Origin: Ephydatia muelleri
Lineage: Eukaryota; Porifera; Demospongiae; Spongillida; Spongillidae
DNA length: 64,000 nucleotides
Direction of reading: 5' to 3'
Assembly (NCBI GenBank): GCA_013339895.1
Contig: JABACO010000003.1
Location: forward strand, 14,223,308-14,287,307
The position numbers and the translations under genes are program-made. Below are positions 38,901 to 53,900 of the stretch, piece by piece; within the stretch, counting starts at the first letter, position 1; each line of letters starts with the position of its first letter. The notes below the pieces were generated by a model. It worked only from the letters and a program-made list of their open reading frames with translations. It searched no databases and had not been told where the DNA came from.

Positions 38901-41900
38901 TTTATGTGGATTGGAAGACATTGCGTAAGAAGATGGTGAAATGAGTGAAAAGGTAATAAGGATTCACACAAACGCTTTAATGTAACAATAATTTGTTTTC
39001 AGATAGTTTTAAATAATAAGATCGCTATCTTATTACTATCTTATCTTATTATTGCTATTATAGGAAGCAAACCATTTGCACATTGCATTATGTCCATAAA
39101 CGAACACATTTACAATAGTAATCAAACAACACAGATATAGCTTTGATGTCATTGCTGTGCTTTGACCTTATGCTGGTTTGATATATGTTCTATACTAGTG
39201 GCAGTAATGGCAGGTATCTAAACTGCTTACCTGATTCTGAAGTTGTTGTTGTGATAATCGATGATGGTGTTCCTTCACCAACTGATGTGTTAGCAGTCAA
39301 ATAGCAATCATATTGAGTGTATGGGTTTAGTCCAGTACTGTATATAACAGCCAATGTTGTCCCATTCACTACAGATCTGGCAGTGGGTACATTTAGTCCA
39401 ATCACCTGTTCAGGATAGGCCTGACTGGTAGAGGTGTTGCAATACACAGTGTATGCAATGATGATGCCATTCTTTGGTATGGGTGAAGACCAGCTAGCAG
39501 ACAGTTGGTTAGGTGAACCAGGAATAGTGGACACAGAAAGAGCCAGTGGTGATGATGGTACTGTAGAAACAATTATTGTAATCAAGCACATGCACATATA
39601 GTTAATGACATGTAAGCCCATTAAAATTATTAGGTAAGGTTGAGATTAAATAATGGTAGGTTTATTTCCCTACGCCTTTTTCATTCAGTAAACACGGTAT
39701 GAGTTGGCATGGGATTATGTTTCAGTCCTGGTCAATAGAAAAACATTCTACATAACTAGTAGTTGAGGAACATATAATATTCACTAAAATCACATATCTT
39801 GTGCTGACAATAAATAAGACAAAGAGGAAATAGTTTCCCTCATCGAAGCCATGATCATCAGGCTGAAGAACGAATTGCCTGATGTCAAGAGAATAACTCT
39901 TCAAAGTGACAATGCCACTTGCGCTCAAAACGTATTAGTTACACTCCTCATACAGGTGTACCTGTTATTTTTATAGTACATAACATTCAAATCATTAGAT
40001 ACATCCTCACTGAGACACAGGATTGAAAGTGTGTATTGGATGCTCATTTTGCTCAAGCAATGCGAAAAATACAATCATGGGTTCGCCAAGGTAATAACTG
40101 CATTACACCAACTCAACTAGTTGTGGGTTTGACTGCTGATGGTGGATTGCTGAATTGATGCCTTTATACTCGATGTTTTTTCTTTTGGGGCTGGCTGCTA
40201 GTGGCGTAGCAAAGTTTCAGAATTTTTTCTGACGCCTGGCGCTTCTTTACCTTCAATTGCAACGGTTGATCGGACGCTATATATCACAGCTGCGAGTCCA
40301 GTCCTTGAATTAGTCGCTCCTCCAACAGATATTGAGCACGTTGAGAGTCCGCTTGAACCACTTCAGCTTGCATCACTTGATATTTCTTCTACCGTACCAG
40401 CCATCTCACGCAGAGTCTCCATTGTCTTATATGATGTAGCTATCAAGTGCCCTGTTCCCCAACCCAACATCGATGAGCGTCCATTGGGCAATTGTTGCTA
40501 AATTGACGAGAGTCTCGAGATTGACTATCAGGATAGTGCTGCTTAACCTTTAATCTCCAACCGTCCTAGATCTAGGACGATCGTCCTAGATCTAGGACGA
40601 CTAACTAAGCTGCTGAAAATAAGGAACGCCTGTTTTGAAAATTCTGAAACAGCTCTGCCTTATCTAGATAAGTTCATGCTACATAGAAATGGTTTTCTTC
40701 CATTATGGTTTTTCTTGTGTCACGAGATAAAAGCTTCCAAACGTGCGCATCCATCAATTTGCGGGCATTACCGCGAAAATGGGAAAGAACTTCACCGTCG
40801 ATGAGGCTGTTGTAGGGAAGATTAAAAGGAATCTGATTTGTTCTAGAAGTATTGTGCATGTCGTAGGAGCATGTCATAAGTGTCGGATTAACTTTAAGTG
40901 GTCAAACGACACGACCACAGAGGAAAAAGTTGAGGGCGTTCATAAAGACGGCTTAGTTGGAGAGATCAGGCGGTACAGTAAGCAGAAGAGTTGTGATCTT
41001 GGTGAGAATGCTGAATAAGGTTGTTCAGAGGTCTCTACTAGTCACATGGAAATCTACAGCGCCCTCAGCAGTAATGAGGAGCCGACAAGAGAAGCGATCA
41101 AAGGGAACAGGTTTGTATAAACGGGGGGCGTGGTTCATGCGATATGGAATTACTTTCGCATGATCTTGTTACGAAATGGAGAATGACCAGTACAGCCGGA
41201 CTACTTAGGGGGAAGGGCATGGTATTGCTGCAGTTGTATGAGGAAGTGGCATAGTGCAGCAGATACTCTGTACTGCCGCCATGCATGCACAGAATAACAT
41301 TATTGTATAGCGAGTCAGTAGCATTGAATGTCCCTATACAAAGGGGCTGTTTGCACTGTACAACCAAAAAGTGGTCTATCACTTGTTTATTTGAAGAAAG
41401 AACTGTTCAAGTTTAGTCTAACTGCATCAATTATGGTATCATGCATGTCGTGCCATCTTTGTCATGCAAGATACTATATACGTACAAGTCCTTTGCATTT
41501 TGCTCCGCTAGTTCAAATTTACTCAGTTTCAGAGCTTCAGAAGGTCGTGTAATGTCCACAACGATTTGATGAATTCACCATTCCTTGGTATCCATACATC
41601 CATTGATTTGCCCCAATGTTGTTGCCATGCCTATCATTGCATGATACACCAGGTTTAAGTAATAATAATTATGCTGCTGGGTATCTAAGGAGAATTGGCC
41701 AGGGAATGTGTGGTTGATTCCCCCGGAGCAGGATCAATATGAATTTCCTTCAGATGAAAACTACATACATCAAATTTATTTGTGTGCGCAACCTGCCATT
41801 TGAAATGCTTCTATGTGTTTGCTGCAGCAATATTGTTGCTGCAAACACAATAGTACCACAGTTTTCCATACTTGCTTTGTCTATCAGTATTAAAAATACA

Positions 41901-44900
41901 CCTTACAAGATGTTAGCCAATAACAACATTGAAAAACATTACATTACATCTGATTAACAGCTAATTGTATTCATTACATTCCAACAATATTTGATATCAT
42001 TGAACTAACATATAAACACAAAATGCATGCAAATCATTTATGGTGCTGGAATTGGCAGATATCTATTTTCGTATTTTCATAGATGAGAAAGGGTTAAATC
42101 CTAATTTGTTTACAAAATATATATGTTACATTAGATTATTGCTTTTATAAAATGTTTATTAAAGTCCATGTTTAACTCTTTATAAATAACTACATAATTA
42201 ATTCATAAAACTTGCATATTAAAATCACAACATGTAATTGGTTAATTAATTTGAGGAAAGAGTACTAACTAGCAGAACCATACAGGATTGGATCTGGCTA
42301 GGTCAATTATAAAAATTCTCCTCCTGAATGCTAATTTTGCTCATCATGTAAATGGTATCATTTATAGATGGTCACTCAAACCTAATTCGTTTATCTCATC
42401 ACACATAAGGATTGGAGCACAAAGTATGCATAAATTATGAATACGGTTATAGGGCAGTGTTATATTAATGTAAAAATGTGTTCCCCTGAAATAGAGCACA
42501 TATGGGTGTGAAGGTACAAGCAAAAAAAGAAACCGATTCACTTTCTCCACTTTGTTCACCAATTTTTGCAATAAACTGATTTTGCTGCAGTAATATTAGA
42601 AAATAAATGAATTGTTAAAGAGCTTTCTTCTTAACTAATATTCATCCAACTATGATTGGAGACCATAATAAAATATTAAGTTCGAAAATACAATGTTTAT
42701 TTCAATTAATTTCAAAGCTGTAATATAGTGGTCCTAGATCTAGGACCGCTAACGGTCTAGATCTAGGCCCACTGCCTGGAGATTAAAGGTTAATTAAACT
42801 CGGCAAATGCGTGTACTGCAGGCCCTAGTACGAAGTCGATCATGGATATTAAATTACCTGGATAGGAAACGAGGTTATTGTACGGGGAAAAAATCATTTG
42901 CGTTGCGTTGAAGGGGAGCTCTTACAGTTACGAGTTCTGGCGAACGAAATTTTATACCTGGTGGGTTCTTTTCAGTTTAGATAAAGTGTTCGTTTAGATA
43001 CTGGGATCCAACTTGTAAACCTTTTACGTCCGTTAAAGCTCAAGAACGTTAAGCTTTGAGTAACGATTTCACCAATCCAAGCACGCCTGTGAATTTAGAA
43101 ACCTCTAAGCAACACTGGGATTGGGTGATTTTTGGGTTACAGAGTTAGTGATTTTTTGGGTGTGCTAAAGTGGGTGGTTAGCCAAGCGAATTGTGACCTC
43201 TTCTTGGTCAACTTTTTAACAAAAGGCAATCGTAATACAAGGCAGGATGCCAAGACGGAAAAAAAAGAAACCTCTTTGATAGACGTAAAGGGTTTCAAAG
43301 GAAGGCGCTTCAGATGTCATTAGTTTTTTGACTGAAAATGATGTAATGACAGAAGAACGAGTTGATACATTAAGAGGGCTTAGACCTTAGGTTATATAAT
43401 GTCCGATTCTTTCAGTAATATTGGTCAAATATTTCAGATTCAGCTTTCCAAATTTGTAGCTATCCCAATGTGTACACCGCTCTGCAAGTTCTTCATTATT
43501 AATAATGCTGACCTTCACCGGAAAGTATTCATCATAAATAAATTAGTGAATAAGGAAATAAAGAAACCTTTTACCAAGCCCGATGTCTACAGGTTTAAGG
43601 TGCAAATTTTGAATAGTTATTACACGAACCTCAATTTGTATGTATTTATGCGTACTTTGTTTATCTGTGTAGTGGCTACTTGATGTATTTTTGCCATAAT
43701 TTTCTGAATAGCAACAAGAGATATGTTCAAAACAATTACCAACTCAGATGAGAAAATATCAGCCAAGAAACATTTGAGCATTTGACAATAACTGGTATGT
43801 CATTTTAGTACACTATTACAAAGTACGACTGATACATGTATTTGGAAATACATTTTACAGTACTGTCCTGTGAGTCCGGTCCAACGCTACTTAACTGTGG
43901 CCATCATCTTCTTACTGAAGTTTATATTTCAAGACCCTTTGGAGCAGTATTTTTCTCAGCAGCATCATAGAGGTGGTTCCAAAGACAACCCCACAGTTAA
44001 TGAGTACTTTGAGAATGTTGCTACTCTTCATGTGAGGCAACATCTTGCTATTGAATGTAAAACAATGAACATATCACCTGAAAAAGCTTCTGACTGAATT
44101 GTGAATAATGATGAACTACCAAAAAGAAAAAGACAAAAAGCACACACAATAGATTTAAGAATTGTCTTTGTCAGTTCCTGCACATTTTAAACTCTTGTTC
44201 CTAGTTTTGTGGACTTCTTATGTTGCTGCATGATGTATGTGTTTGCAAATGAATGGTAGCGCATAGTTCAACAATGCTGCGTAAAAGTTCCATGACTTGT
44301 GCATCATTTTGGGCACGTGAATGGGGGCAGACATATTGAGCCTTCAGCAGTTCCTCATCCTATAATACATCCTCCACTATATGTGAATACACTTGCTTCC
44401 TTGCATCCATTTCTTCAGTGTTCAGAACTTTATGAATCACAATCTTTATTGCTTTAATTATTTTGAACGTCTGCACATTTAAATAAAGGATATGCTACCT
44501 TAGGATCTACAGTTACAAGCTTTCCTCTATCCACCCTCTCAGTGCATTCTTTGTAACAATGAACAGGTGTATGGTCCCGTTAAGACAATTCGTCGCAATG
44601 AAGTTTATTTAGCAAACCAGAAAACGTCTACTATTTAGATCACTTTAATCATTGTACCTTAGTTTCTTTACTATACATCCTAACGCATTGTTTTTTATTA
44701 CTGAAATTGGTTTTTATTTAGTACTTGAAGCAGTATCCTTTTTTGGTTGCAGTGTGGCCATTAGCTGCTTAATAGTTCGTGTTAGAAGTGTCATCTCCTT
44801 GGCATTAGTCACGCTTTCAGGAAGATTCAACAATAGTAGATAGGAGACCCAGATAGTCCACATACCGTTAGAAACACAAAATCGGTGAAAGGCTGACTAT

Positions 44901-47900
44901 ATCAGACTTTTTACAGTAGATGGTCACTCGGCTTTTCTCCTTGTCTTATGCAGTCTTTCAAATGTGTCTCAACATGTGGAGAGCTAGCGCCTCTGTTTCT
45001 TTTCTGTCACGTGCTTCAAGAATGCACTGAAGAATTTTAACACGCGGTCCATGAAATTTTGATACCGAAACAAGCGAAAAGTGCGCATCACCGTTGAACA
45101 AAAAGTTGTCGCGAGCACAATATAAGTACCAAAAAGTGTAGAATGACCCTCTAGACGGCGATTCCCGCTTTTTCCGCGTTCATAGGCCTTATACTTACGA
45201 TGCCCCATCTCGTCAAAGTTAACGGTTGTGCCGGTTACACAAAAGTGTACACTTTTTTCCATGAGACACCTGAGCCAAACTAACGTGATCAAGTACTAAC
45301 TAGTACATCCTACTAACAAATGTGTACCATTTTGACCTTAGAACGCGTCTTTTGTTCTCACAAAACCCTCTTTTTTTGGAAAGTCCCGTTCCCAGACCCA
45401 GCATTCAAATATTGGTAAACAATCGAAGTATATATCGCATTTGTATGCGTTCAACATGTTATTTGTGCATATGCCTTTCTATGCGTTCAACCAACTCATG
45501 TTTTTTGCCTGATTTTTTCAACTTGTGTTCCTGAAGATATATTTTTAATTCAGGTACCTTCAGAAGGTTGAGGTTGACAGATCCCCATTGAATCTCTCCA
45601 AAGGATCAACAAACCTTCTGAAATTTGATTCCATCTTCACTGCTCTTCTTTCTACGTTTCTTTGGTAATTTAAGGGAACTCTTACTTTGCCCAATTCGTT
45701 AGTACACAAGTCTCACCTGACCAATAACAGGGACCTCTGATAGTCGTAGTTGTCCCTCCTCGTACTGTGTACAGACCAAGCCAACTTCAGGCAAACGCTG
45801 ATGGGCTAAGCAGATTGCCTTTAAAAGAAGAGTCAGGAGATGTTCCTTTACCACCTGGAGACATGAACTTGATGATGGAAGCCCTGTCCAATGCTGATTC
45901 AGTGGTTACTGCTGCAGCTATCCGGAACTGGAGAGATAAGGATCCGGTCCTGTCCTTGGTCAGACAAATGGTCTTGCATGGGTGGCAGCCACAGGCAGGG
46001 GATGACTTTAGACCGTATGAGCAACATAAGCTTGAACTTAGTGTCCAGAATGGATGTGTACTCTGGGGCAGTCGGTTACAGGGGAGACAGCATGTTCTGG
46101 AAATTCTGCATGAAGGTCACCCTGGTATCTCGCGAATGAAATCGCTCGCTAGGGGAATAGTATGGTGGCCCAAGTTGGATGCTGATCAAGAGACCTTGGT
46201 CAGAAGTTGCAAAGTTTGTCAAGAGAATCAGAAGTGTTTGATAAAGGTTCAGTTACACCTGTGGGAGTGGCCTGCAGAGCCACGAGCCTCGGGTGCTTGT
46301 GGATTTCGTTGGCCCCTTTTTGGGAAAGCAATTCTTTATACTCGTAGATGCTCACTCAAAATGAGTAGATGTATTTGTAGTGTCATCACCTTCGTCCATT
46401 CAGGCACTTTGAAGAGTGTTTACAACACACGATCTCCATTTACAAGTTCGGAGTTTCAAGCAATGGTTACCCAAAATGGATTCAAACATGTCAGAAGTGC
46501 TCCCTATCATCCAGCCACTAATGGGCTAGCTGAGTGAGCAGTTCAAACAGTCAAGGAAGCCCTGAAGAAGACCTCGGGTGGCATTGATACACGGATATCT
46601 AGATTTTTGTTTCAGTACAGGCTGACACCACATTCTACAACGAGCCAGTCACCTGCCAAGCTTTTACTAGGACGCACACCCAGGTCTCACTTGGACTTCA
46701 GATGTGGCAGACAATGTGAAGCGGAATCAGCAACGGCAGAAGCAGAGCTATGACCAGAGGGAAACAGGGAGCGCTCCTTTGTAGTTGGAGACATGGTGTA
46801 TGCCCTAAATCATAGAGGTACACCTACCTAGCTTCCAGGGACAGTATCTGCTGTGTTAGGACCTTGTTCCTTGATCATCAAGCTCAGTAATGGACATGAG
46901 TCCAGATACCATGTGGATCATGTTAGGGCTCGTGAGCAAGAGGGGAGAGGAGGCAAAAGATATGAAGGCGGTGATGATTTCTCACTAACTGAGCCTAATG
47001 GAGACCAAGCAGATGAAACGTCCTTGGCTACAGATCGTGTCATCAGAATCAGGTCCCACCCGCAACCGCTCATGGGGACCAGTCCCAACACCACTAGAAA
47101 AACCTGTACCACGTCCACAGGTTGTTCACACACAATCAGCTTCGATTGAGGTGACATCTCAGCAGCCTCTAAAGCCCCTGCATTACTTCACTAAACCCGT
47201 ACTCATCGTCCTCCAGATCGTTTTGAATATGAAGGTAGGAAGTGTGGTAATCGACTAATGCTAGTACAATAGCCCTTGTAAGGTTTCACATGTAGAAGCT
47301 TCCAAAAGTTCAGGGAGCACGGGTCGAAGCAGTTGCGCAGTTGGGCGCTGGTAGCTGTTCCTGCTCAGAGTGTGAACCTGTGTTACCTCAATTATGTGTT
47401 TTGCTTATTAATAAATATTCCCTGCAAGCGCCTCGCGTTACTATTAGGACTACAGATGGAGTTATCACAACTATCAAAATCACACCATTCAACTGTTATA
47501 GGAAGAAATCATTTGCACATTGCAATACGAGCATACAGTAACATATCATTTTGTTTACAAGAATAGTATTCAAACAGCACAGATTTAAAATTCAAGCCGT
47601 TGCTGTGCTTCGGCTTGATGCAGGATTTGATATGCACGGTATTTATGAAAATGTCATTACTAGTGGCAGTAACTGCATGTACCTAAACTGCTTACCTGAT
47701 TCTGAAGTTCTTGTTGTGATAATCGATGATGGTGTTCCTTCACCAACTGATGTGTTAGCAGTCACATAGCAGTCATATTGAGTGTATGGAATTAATCCAG
47801 TACTAAATATAACAGAAAACGTCGTCATATTCACTACAGATTTGGCAGTAGACAAATGTGATCCAATGACCTGTTCAGGATAGGCCTGAATGGCAGAGGT

Positions 47901-50900
47901 GCTGCAGTATATAGTGTATGCAATGATGATGCCATTCTTTGGTATAGGCAGAGACCAGCTAGCAGACAGTTGGTTAGGTGAACCAGGAACAGTGGACACA
48001 GAAAGAGCCAGTGGTGACGAAGGAACTGTAGAAACAATTATTTCAATGATCAAAAACACTCCTTTGAATAGAAGCAGCTATTTTAGGAAGCAAACCATTT
48101 GCACGTTGCATTGCGTGATTACAAGACCACATCATTTTGTTGACAATAGTAATTAAAACCCATACAAGTATAGATTTCATGCCATTGCTGTGCTTTGACT
48201 TCATGGTAAATTTGATGTATGCATGATTAGTGGCAATAATTGCATGTACCTACCTGATTCTAAAGTTCTTGTTGTGATAATTGGTGATCGTGTTCCCTCA
48301 CCAACTGATGTGTTAGCAGTCATATAGCAGACATATTGAGAGTATGGGATTAGTCCAGTACTGAATGTAACCGCCAACGTTGTTCCGTTAACTACAGATC
48401 TGACAGTGGGCAAATTTGGTCCAATGACCTGTTCAGGATAGGCCTGATTGGCAGAGGTGTTGCAATATATTGTGTACGCAATGATGATGCCATTCTTTGG
48501 TATGGGTGAAGACCAGCTAGCAGACAGTTGGTTAGGCGAACCAGGAACAGTGGACACAGAAAGAGCCAGTGGTGATGATGGAACTGTAGAAGCAATTATT
48601 TCAATGAAGCACATGCACCTACATTCCATGACATATAAAGGTCATTAAAATTAATATGGTAAGGTTCAGATTAAAATAGCCAAGGTGAATGACCCTAAGC
48701 CTTCCATTTTTGTCCAATCCAAGGAAATTTTCTGAAACGATAAGACAATTAGTTCTATGTGGACTAAAAGACATTGTGAACAATGCTGCTGGATATATCA
48801 ATGTAATCTGTGACAAGGTTATAGGATTCAAACGCATTATTTAACAATAATTTGTTTTTAGTTAGTTTAAAATAATGAGACCACCCATCAATATCTCACC
48901 TTTGAATAGAAGCAGCTATTTAGGAAGCAAACCATTTGCACGTTGCGTTGCATACTTACAGGAACACATCATAATATTTACATTAGTAATTAAACAACAC
49001 AGGTATAGATTTCATGCCATTGCTGTGCTTTGACTTCATGATGGATTTGATGTATGCATGAAAATTTCTTTATTAGTGGCAATAATTGCATATACCTACC
49101 TGATTCTGAAGTTCTTGTTGTGATAATCGGTGATGGTGTTCCTTCACCAACTGATGTGTTAGCAGTCACATAGCAATCATATTGAGTGTATGGGTTTAGT
49201 CCAGTACTGAATGTAACAGCCAACGTTGTCCCATTTACTACAGATCTGACAGTGGGCACATTTGGTCCTATGACCTGTTCAGGATAGGCCTGACTGGCAG
49301 AGGTGTTGCAATATGTAGTGTACACAATGATGATGCCATTCTTTGGTATGGGTGAAGACCAGCTAGCAGACAGTTGGTTAGGTGAACCAGGAACAGTGGA
49401 CACAGAAAGAGCCAGTGGTGATGATGGAACTGTAGAAACATTTATATCAATGAAGCACATGCACCTACATTCAATGACATATAAGATCATGAAAATTATT
49501 ATGGTAAGATAGAGATTAAAATAGGCTAAGTGAATGACCCTAAGCCTTTTTCATTCCCTCCATTTTTGTTCAATCAAGGAAATTTTGTTGAAATAATCAG
49601 CAAAAACTGAAGGCAATTAGTTTTACGTGGATTAAAAGACACTGTGAACGAAAATGCTGGATGCATCTATGTAATCTGTGACAAGGTGATAGGATTTGTG
49701 GAAGACTAAGAATATCTGTAATTAATCACCCACATACATATCCTAAATAATGCTCATATCCGTAAATGTCCACTACAGATTCATACAAGCGCATAATATA
49801 AGAAAAAATATTTTCTAGTTGCTTAAAATAAAAAGAATACCATCAAAATCACTCCTTTGAATAGAAGCAGCTATTTTAAGAAGCAAACCATTTGCACATT
49901 GCATTGCGTACTTACAGGAATGCATCATTTTGTTTACAATAGTAGTTAAACAACACATGTATAGATTTCCTGCCATTACTGTGCTTCGACTTCACGGTGG
50001 ATTTGATATATGCATGAAAATTTCTTCATTAGTGGCAATAATTGCATGTGCCTAAACTACCTACCTGATTCTGAAGTTCTTGTTGTGATAATTGGTGATG
50101 GTGTTCCTTCTCCAACTGATGTGTTAGCAGTCACATAGCAGTCATATTGAGAGTATGGGTTTAGTCCAGTACTGAATGTAACAGCCAACGTTGTTCCATT
50201 TACTACAGATCTGGCAGTGGGCACATTTGGTCCAATGACCTGTTCAGGATTGGCCTGACTGGCAGAGGTGTTGCAGTATATAGTGTATGCAATGATGATG
50301 CCATTCTTTGGTATGGGTGAAGACCAGCTAGCAGACAGCTGGTTAGGAGAACCAGAAACGGTGGACACAGAAAGAGCCAGTGGTGATGATGGAACTGTAG
50401 AAACAATTATTTGAATGAAGCACATGCACCTACATACATGCAATGACATATAAGCTCACTAGAATTATTATGGCAAGGTAGTTATTTAAATAGGCAAGGT
50501 GAATGACCCTTAGCCTTTTCATTCCTTCCATTTCTGGCCAATCCATGGTAATTTATCTGAAACAATCAGCAAAAACTGAATGCAATTAGTTTTACATAGA
50601 TTAGAAGACATTGAGAACAAAGCTGCTGGATATTTCTTCGTAATCTGTGACAAGGTGATGGGATTCATACAAGCACATAATTTTACAACAATTAGTTGCA
50701 AGATGTTGAAAATAACAAGAACACCTTCAAAATCACTCCTTTGAATAGAAGCAGCTATTTTAGGAAGCAAACCATTTGCACAGTAGATTGCATACTTACA
50801 GAGACACATCATTTTGTTTACAACAATAATTCAACAACACAGGTATAGATTTCATGCCGTTGCTGTGCTTTGACTTGATACATGCATGAATATTTTCATG

Positions 50901-53900
50901 TACCTACCTGATTCTGCAGTTCTTGTTGTGATAATCGGTGATGGTGTTCCTTCACCAACTGATGTGTTAGCAGTCACATAGCAGTCATATTGAGAGTATG
51001 GGTTTAGTCCAGTACTAAATGTAACAGCCAACATTGTCCCATTTACTACAGATCTGGCAGTGGGCACATTTGGTCCCATGACCTGTTCAGGATAGGCCTG
51101 ACTGGCAGAGGTGTTGCAGTATATAGTGTACGCAATGATGATGCCATTCTTTGGTATGGGTGAAGACCAGCTAGCAGACAGTTGGTTAGGCAAACCAGGA
51201 ACAGTGGACACAGAAAGAGCCAGTGGTGATGATGGAACTGTAGAAACAATTTTTTAAATGAAGCACATGCACCTACATTCAATGACATATAAGGTCATTA
51301 CAATTATTGTGGTAAGATAGCGATTAAAATAGGCTAAGTGAACGACCCTAAGGCTTTTTTACTGCTTAAATTTTTATCCAATCAAGGAAATTTTTCTGAA
51401 ATAATCAGCAAAAACTGAAGGCAATTAGTGTACGTGGATTAGAAGATATTGTGAATGAAGCTGCTGGACATATCTGTGTAATCTGTGGCAAGATGATAGG
51501 ATTCATACAAGCGGTTAATTTAACAACTATCTGTTTCTAGATAATTTAAAATAACTAGACTACCATAAATTTCTCTCCTTTGAATAGAAGCAGCTATTTT
51601 AAGAAGCAAACCATTTTCATGTTGCATTGCATGCTTACAGGAACACATCAATGTGTTTACAATAGTAATTAAACAACACAATTATAGATATCATGTCTTT
51701 GCTGTACTTTGACTTCATGGTGGATTTGATACATATATGATTAGTGGCAATAATTGCATGTACCTACCTGATTCTAAAGTTCTTGTTGTGATAATTGATG
51801 ATGGTGTTCCTTCACCAACTGATGTGCTAGCAGTAACATAGCAGTCATATTGAGAGTTTGGGTTTACTCCAGTACTGAATGTAACAGCCAACGTTGTCCC
51901 ATTCACTACAGATCTGGTCGTGGGCACATTTGGTCCAATGACCTGTTCAGGATAGGCCTGACTGGCAGAGGTGTTGCAATACATAGTGTACACAATGATG
52001 ATGCCATTCTTTGGTATGGGTGGAGACCAGCTAGCAGACAGTTGGTTAGGTGAACCAGGAACTGCGGACACAGAAAGAGCCAGTGGTGATGATGGAACTG
52101 TAGAAGCAATTATTTCAATGAAACACTTGCACCTATATTCAATGACATATAAGGTCATTAAAATTATTATGGTAAGGTTGAGATTAAAATTGCAAAGTTG
52201 AATGACCCTAAGCCTTTTTCTATCCTTCCATTTTGTCCAATCAAGGAAATGTTTCTGAAATAATCAGCAAAAACTGAAGGCAATTAGTTTTTCGTGGATT
52301 AAAAGACGTTATGAACGAAGCTGCTGTTTACATTTATGTAATCTGTTTCAAGCTGATATGATTCATACAAACGCTTAATTTAACAATGATTTGTTTCTAG
52401 TTCATTTAAAATAACAAGACTACTATCAAAATCTCTCCTTTGAATAGAAGCAGCTATTTTAGAAAGCTTACCATTTGCATGTTGCATTGCGTTCTGACAG
52501 GAACACATCATTTTGTTTACAATTGTAATTAAACCACACAAGTATAGATTTCATGCCATTGCTGTGCTTTGACTTCATGGTGGATTTGACATATGCATGA
52601 AAATTTCTTAATCAGTGGCAATAATTGCATGTACCTACCTGATTCTGCAGTTCTTGTTGTGATAATCGGTGATGGTGTTCCTTCACCAACTGATGTGCTA
52701 GCAGTCACATAGCAGTCATATTGAGAGTATGGGTTTAGTCCAGTACTGAATGTAACAGCCAACGTTGTCCCATTTACTACAGATCTGACAATGGGCACAT
52801 TTGGTCCCATGACCTGTTCAGGATAGGCCTGACTGGCAGAGGTGTTGCAATATATAGTGTACGCAATGATGATGCCATTCTTTGGTATGGGTGAAGACCA
52901 GCTAGCAGACAGTTGGTTAGGCAAACCAGGAACAGTGGACACAGAAAGAGCCAGTGGTGATGATGGAACTGTAGAACAATTATTTCAATGAAGCACATGC
53001 ACCAACATTCAATGACATTTAAGCTCATTAAAATTATTTTGGTAAGATAGAGATTAAAATAGGCTAGGTGAATGACCCTAAGCCTTTTTCATTCCTTTAA
53101 TTTTTGTCTAATCCAAGGTAATTTTTCTGAAAAAGTCAGCAAAAACTGAAGGCAATTAGTTTTTCGTGGATTAAAAGACACTGTGAACAAAGCTGCTGGA
53201 TACATCTATGTAATATGTGTCAAGGTGATAGGATTTTTGGTAGACTAAGAAAATCTGTAATTAATCACCAACATACATATCCTAAATAAAGCTCATGTCC
53301 GTAAATGTCCGCTACAGTTTCATACAAGCCCATATCTTAAGAACAATTTTTTTCTTGTTGTTTAAAATAACAAGACTACCATCAAAATCACTCCTTTGAA
53401 TTGAAGCAGCTATTTTAGGAAGCAAACCATTTGCAGGTTGCATTGTGCACTTACAGGAGCACATCATTTTGTTTACAACAGTAATTAATTAACACATGTA
53501 TAGATATCATGCCATTGCTGTGCTTTGACTTTACGGTAGATTTGATATATGCATGAAAATTTCTTATATAGTGGCAATAATTGCATGCACCTAAACTGCC
53601 TACCTGATTCTGAAGTTCTTGTTGTGATGATTGGTGATGGTGTTCCTTCTCCAACTGATGTGTTAGCAGTCACATAGCAGTCGTATTGAGAGTATGGGAT
53701 TAGTCCAGTACTGAATGTAACAGCCAACGTTGTTCCATTTACTACAGATCTGACTGTGGGCACATTTGATCCCATGACCTGTTCAGGATAGGCCTGACTG
53801 GCAGAGGTGTTGCAATATATCGTGTATGCAACGATGATGCCATTCTTTGGTATGGGTGAAGACCAGCTAGCAGACAGTTGGTTAGGTGAACCAGAAACAG

